DNA of 64,000 nt, from the NCBI GenBank assembly GCA_033398695.1, contig CM065809.1, positions 85,665,644 to 85,729,643 of the forward strand, in the 5' to 3' direction. Under the pieces are notes generated by a model. The model was not told where the DNA came from. It saw only the letters and a program-made list of their open reading frames with translations, and did not search any database. Shown here one piece after another: positions 60,579 through 64,000 of the stretch. This DNA comes from Orobanche coerulescens (Eukaryota > Streptophyta > Magnoliopsida > Lamiales > Orobanchaceae). A program made the translations under genes and the position numbers. Position 1 is the first letter of the stretch. The number at the start of each line of letters is the position of its first letter.

Positions 60579-61388
60579 TGTTTGAGGAGAAAGTAAAAGA
60601 CAGTAAATCAATTGTATTGATAACAATGAATAGAGGGGCCCTTATATAGGCATTACAAAGAGAGTCCTTCCATACATAGGATTCCTAGTTAAGGTAAGAC
60701 ATCTAACATGATCCTACTACTTATGGAAGAGTCTAGAACCTTCCATAACTCTATCCCCCTACAACTAGAGATGTTAAACGGGCTCGGACCCGTAGGGATG
60801 GTCCGTTTAACCCGCCAAAAAACCGGGTTAGGGTCGATATTTCCTAGCCCGTTTAAATCCGGACCTTTTTTGCCCGAACCGTTTAGCCCGAAGCCCGCTA
60901 GGGTTAACCCGAAGCCCAATATATATATATATATATATACACTATATTAATATTATATATATACACACTATATTAATATTATATATATATAATATATATT
61001 AATATTATATATAATATATATTATTACTGTATTTGTTAATATAGTGTATATATATATATATATACATAAAAGTGTATTTTTTGTTATATTTATTATAGTA
61101 TAGTTGTTACTATATATATAAATATATTGTTATTTTTTTTTCTTTTGACTTATAAAAAAATAAAAAATAGATTTTTAAAATATTTAACCCGTTTAGCCCG
61201 AAACCCGTTAGGGTTAGGGTTAGGGCCAATATTTCTTAGCCCGTTTAAATCTGGGCTTTTTTAGCCCGGACCGTTTAGCCCGAAGCCCGCTAGGGCTAGC
61301 CCGGAACTGCTAGGGCTAGCCCGTTTAACATCTCTACCTACAACCAGTATTAGGTAAGACACCAATACAGGAAAGATTTCCTGGAACA
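60579..61388 (-). repeat. Copia 3' LTR carrying a MITE
   Basis: Minus strand TGTTCCAGGAAATC at 61388 to CTCAAACA at 60579. Subtracting the 571-bp MITE and 8-bp TSD leaves about 231 bp. GCCTATATAAGGGCC (minus strand, near 60639-60653) is a good TATA box. The left boundary is inferred from the TG/CA ends. Confidence 0.65.
60766..61336. mobile_element. hAT-type MITE 3 (571 bp)
   Basis: An 8-bp TSD, CCTACAAC, is at 60758-60765 and 61337-61344. The terminal inverted repeat is TAGAGATGTTAAACGGGCT, 19 bp and perfect. Subterminal regions repeat GCCCGTTTA, GCCCGAAGCCCGCTAGGG and TTAGGGTTAGGG. The centre is a long AT-rich microsatellite (60919-61180). No transposase. Confidence 0.93.
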
Positions 61389-61593
61389 CTCCCCCTGTGT
61401 CGAACACTAATACTAACATGGTGCATAAGGTGTTGCCTCGGTAAAAAACCTTTCCAAGTCAAATAAAACCCCGTGGGAAAAACAAAGACTTTGGTGAGGA
61501 AAAAGAGCACAACGCACCAACTACAAATGTCAGAATCATGTGAAGTATACTCCCCCTGAGGTATACATGACAGCTCATTCCGTCGAACTATCA

Positions 61594-64000
61594 TTAGTTG
61601 AGCTCGGATAATCGACACATGACGATGCTTCTCACATGTTTCTCAAATGTAGATTTCGGCAGAGACTTAGTGAACAAGTCTGCGATATTCTCACCGAAAC
61701 TCACTTGTTTCACTTCGATATTCAGCAATTTCTGCTGCTGCTGATTATAAAAGAACTTCGGCGCAATATGCTTGGTATTGTCACCCTTTATGAAACCTAA
61801 CTTCATCTGCTCAATGCATGCCGCATTGTCCTCAAAGATGCAAGTAGGAGTTGCTGTAGTGGGATCTAATCCACACGTTCCTCGTAAATGGTCTATGACT
61901 GACTAGAGCCAAATGCACTCCCTTACGGATTCGTGCAGTGCAATTATCTCTGCATGGTTCGAGGAAGTAGCAACCAGGGTCTGCTTGGTAGATCGCCAAG
62001 ATATCGCCGTATTCCCAACGGTGAACACATAACCAGTTTGGGAACGTCCTTTATACGGGTCAGAGAGATAACCGGCATCAGCAAATCCAACTAACGTGTC
62101 GTTAGGATTCTCTGCATAAGGGGTAAGCTTGCTTGCATTAGCACTTCTGGTAGTCAAGCTACCATGCTCAGCTGCAATATCAGAGGAAGATCGATGGTCG
62201 GTATGCATCGTCTTAACCTCAACAATTCCTTTCGGAATATCGCTCTCTTTTGCGTAGGGAAAGAACAATCCAAGATCACTGGAGCCTTTCAAGTATCGAA
62301 AGATGTGTTTTACTCCATTCCAATGTCTTATCGTGGGAGCGGAGCTAAATCTCGCTAATAGATTCACAGAGAATGCGATGTCTGGACGAGTACATTGAGC
62401 CAGATACAACAACGCACCGATTGCGCTAAGGTACGGTGTTTCTGCTCCAATGACCTCTTCATCCTCCTCTTTGGGACGAAATGGATCCTTGTTTATTTCC
62501 AGACTTCGACCAATCATGGGGGTAGCAAGAGGATGTGCCTTGTCCATACTAAATCGCCTGAGCATTTTGTGGACATAGGCAGACTGATGAATGAGTATGC
62601 CATCATCTCGATGTTCTAGCTCTAAGCCCAAGTAGAATCGAGTCCTCCCCACATCTTTCATCTCGAATTCGGATTTAAGGTAGCGAGCCGTTTCATCGAC
62701 CTCATCTATGGTACCGATAACATTCATGTCATCTACATAGACGGCTACAATCACGAATCCTGTATCTATTCTTTTCACGAAGATGCATGGACAGATGTCA
62801 CTGTTCTCGTATCCCTTCCCAACCAAGTATTCACTTAGGCGGTTGTACCACATCCTTCCAGATTGTTTTAACTCATACAGTGAACGACGTAATTTCACAG
62901 CGTAAGCGCTCCGTGGTTTAGAGCTACTTGATTTGGGCAATGAAATCCCTTCGGGGACTTTCATATAGATATCCGTATCTAGATCCCCATAAAGATACGC
63001 TGTAACCACATCCATAAGCTGCATGTTCAGTTTTTCGGACACTACCAAACTGATTAAGTAGCGGAAAGTGATGATGTCCATAACGGGAGAATACGTCTCC
63101 TCGTAGTTAATGCCAGGGCACTGCGAGTTGGGCAACTAGTCTCGCTTTGTAACGCATGACCTCATCCTTATCATTGCATTTACGAACAAAGACCCACTTA
63201 TGTCCAACTAGTTTAACGTCCACGGGTATTGGCTCGATACGGCCAAATACCTCACGTTTAGCCATTGAGTCTAGTTCAGCCTGCATTACATCTTTCCATT
63301 TCGGCCAATTGGCTCGTTGTTGACATTTAGCAACCGAGCGCGGCTCAACGTCGTCGTCTTCAATAATTTCTTGAGCAACGGAGTAGGCAAAAGCATCATC
63401 GACTAGCGTGGACGACCTGTCCAATAGTACGTATTCACTCGTACATTGCATCGAGATTTCTTTATTTTCTGATATCAACAAAGTTTCCGACGCGTCCATC
63501 GATTGTTTCATTGTTGATTCGAGGACATATCTGTAGTCAGAGATAATCTCATGTGACAAAGTCACTGTGTCGATGATGAGAGGATTTTGTGCCTCCATTC
63601 CTCTTCTCTTTCAAAGTTCGGTATCCTTTCTACCCACTGGCCTCCCCCTCTTTCGATCAGGGATAAGAGCAGCTGAAGCAGCCGTCCCAACACTAAGGTT
63701 GACGCCTGGGGCATCATTCCTTTGGGCGACTGAACCTTGCCCTATAACTGGGACTTCTAACCTTGCAGGAACATTCGCAGCGGGAATGGTAGATCTTGTC
63801 ACTTTCACAGTATCAGTAAAGCTGTCGGGCATCGAATTCGCAACTTTCTGAAGACTGAGAATACGTTGCACTTATAGCTCGGATTGAGCTGTACGGGGAT
63901 CTTGATGAGGCAAGGAGGGAGTACACCAGAAAATTTCCTGGCGTTCAACTGGAATCGTTTGATTCCTCTCTCCCCCTAACGACGGGAAGTTTGTCTCATC
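61594..64000 (-). pseudogene. pol: Copia pol: RT and RNase H, few lesions
   Basis: From the right edge: DETNFPSLGGE (the segment after integrase), a variable linker (RKRGRPVGRK), then the RT start NWPKWKDVMQAELDSM and VGHKWVFVRKCNDKD. A frameshift near 63120 interrupts RYKARLVAQ. A 410-codon frame (63135-61903) holds ETYSPVMDIITFRYLISLV, AYLYGDL, YVDDMNVIG (intact catalytic YVDD), FYLGLELEH, PYLSAIGALLYLAQCTRPDI and the RNase H with FADAGYLSDPYKGRSQTGYV and SSNHAEIIALHE. A TAG (about 61900-61902) ends it; the next frame resumes with EDNAACIEQMKLGF and ADLFTKSLPKSTFEKHV to 61594. Breaks near 63600 and 63872 are also present. It is a fairly recent but non-functional copy. Confidence 0.85.

Larger units (their letters stand above)
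60579..64000 (-). mobile_element. Ty1/Copia element, 3' part (extends past window end)
   Basis: The 3' LTR is 60579-61388 (with MITE 3 inserted), then the PPT complement CTCCCCCTGTGTCG. Minus-strand pol follows, from RNase H back to the region after integrase. The 5' half and other LTR lie beyond 64000. The left flank CATAT may be the TSD but cannot be confirmed. Confidence 0.85.

Noticed and set aside
61195..61225. TTAGGGTTAGGGTTAGGG resembling telomere repeat
   Set aside because: It is three units inside MITE 3, part of that element's GCCCGTTAGGG subterminal words; plant telomeres use TTTAGGG and long arrays.

Overview
The window is eukaryotic, almost certainly from a TE-rich flowering plant (probably a eudicot). 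It has GT-AG introns, plant Ty3/Gypsy and Ty1/Copia elements, Mutator-like (MULE) and hAT-type DNA elements, an AU-like SINE and one host gene for a plant PL1 pectate lyase. No bacterial features, rRNA, tRNA or CRISPR were seen. All comparisons below were made by eye on the sequence itself.

Layout. 1-2483 is a minus-strand Gypsy LTR (family C) inserted in the 3' half of an OTU-bearing FAR1-type MULE (2484-5935, itself partly duplicated in tandem). 6627-11308 plus 35605-38879 is a second MULE, with a plus-strand mudrA-like transposase and a convergent minus-strand Ulp1-like (C48, DUF1985) gene. That Ulp1-like gene is split by a 24.3-kb nest: Gypsy element A (11309-35604, TSD GACAC). Within A sit element F (13088-17535, TSD CCAGA, gag-only) in its 5' LTR and element B (21304-30574, minus strand, TSD AGTAC) inside its gag zinc knuckle. 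A hAT-type MITE (35921-36512) is also in the Ulp1-like gene.

39495-43495 is the one apparently intact host gene: a five-exon, 495-residue pectate lyase with an open frame across all exons. It is followed by an AU-like SINE, a Copia fragment (about 44270-45535) and a Stowaway-like MITE (47498-47751). 47806-58738 is a fuller copy of the OTU-bearing MULE, with the order FAR1 DNA-binding domain, MULE transposase, OTU cysteine protease. It is split by Gypsy element D (49375-55874) and by a second hAT-type MITE (57722-58385). The right end is a minus-strand Copia element (60579 to beyond 64000) whose LTR carries a third hAT-type MITE (60766-61336).

How it fits together. Element A has a nearly open gag but no pol. 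Element B has recognisable pol but a gag without its core and a crippled reverse transcriptase, yet its two LTRs are almost identical. Both therefore look like elements moved by proteins supplied in trans. Three LTR types carry different arrays of short CpG-rich palindromes directly upstream of the predicted TATA box. The two MULEs carry unrelated ubiquitin/SUMO-type proteases (OTU and Ulp1).
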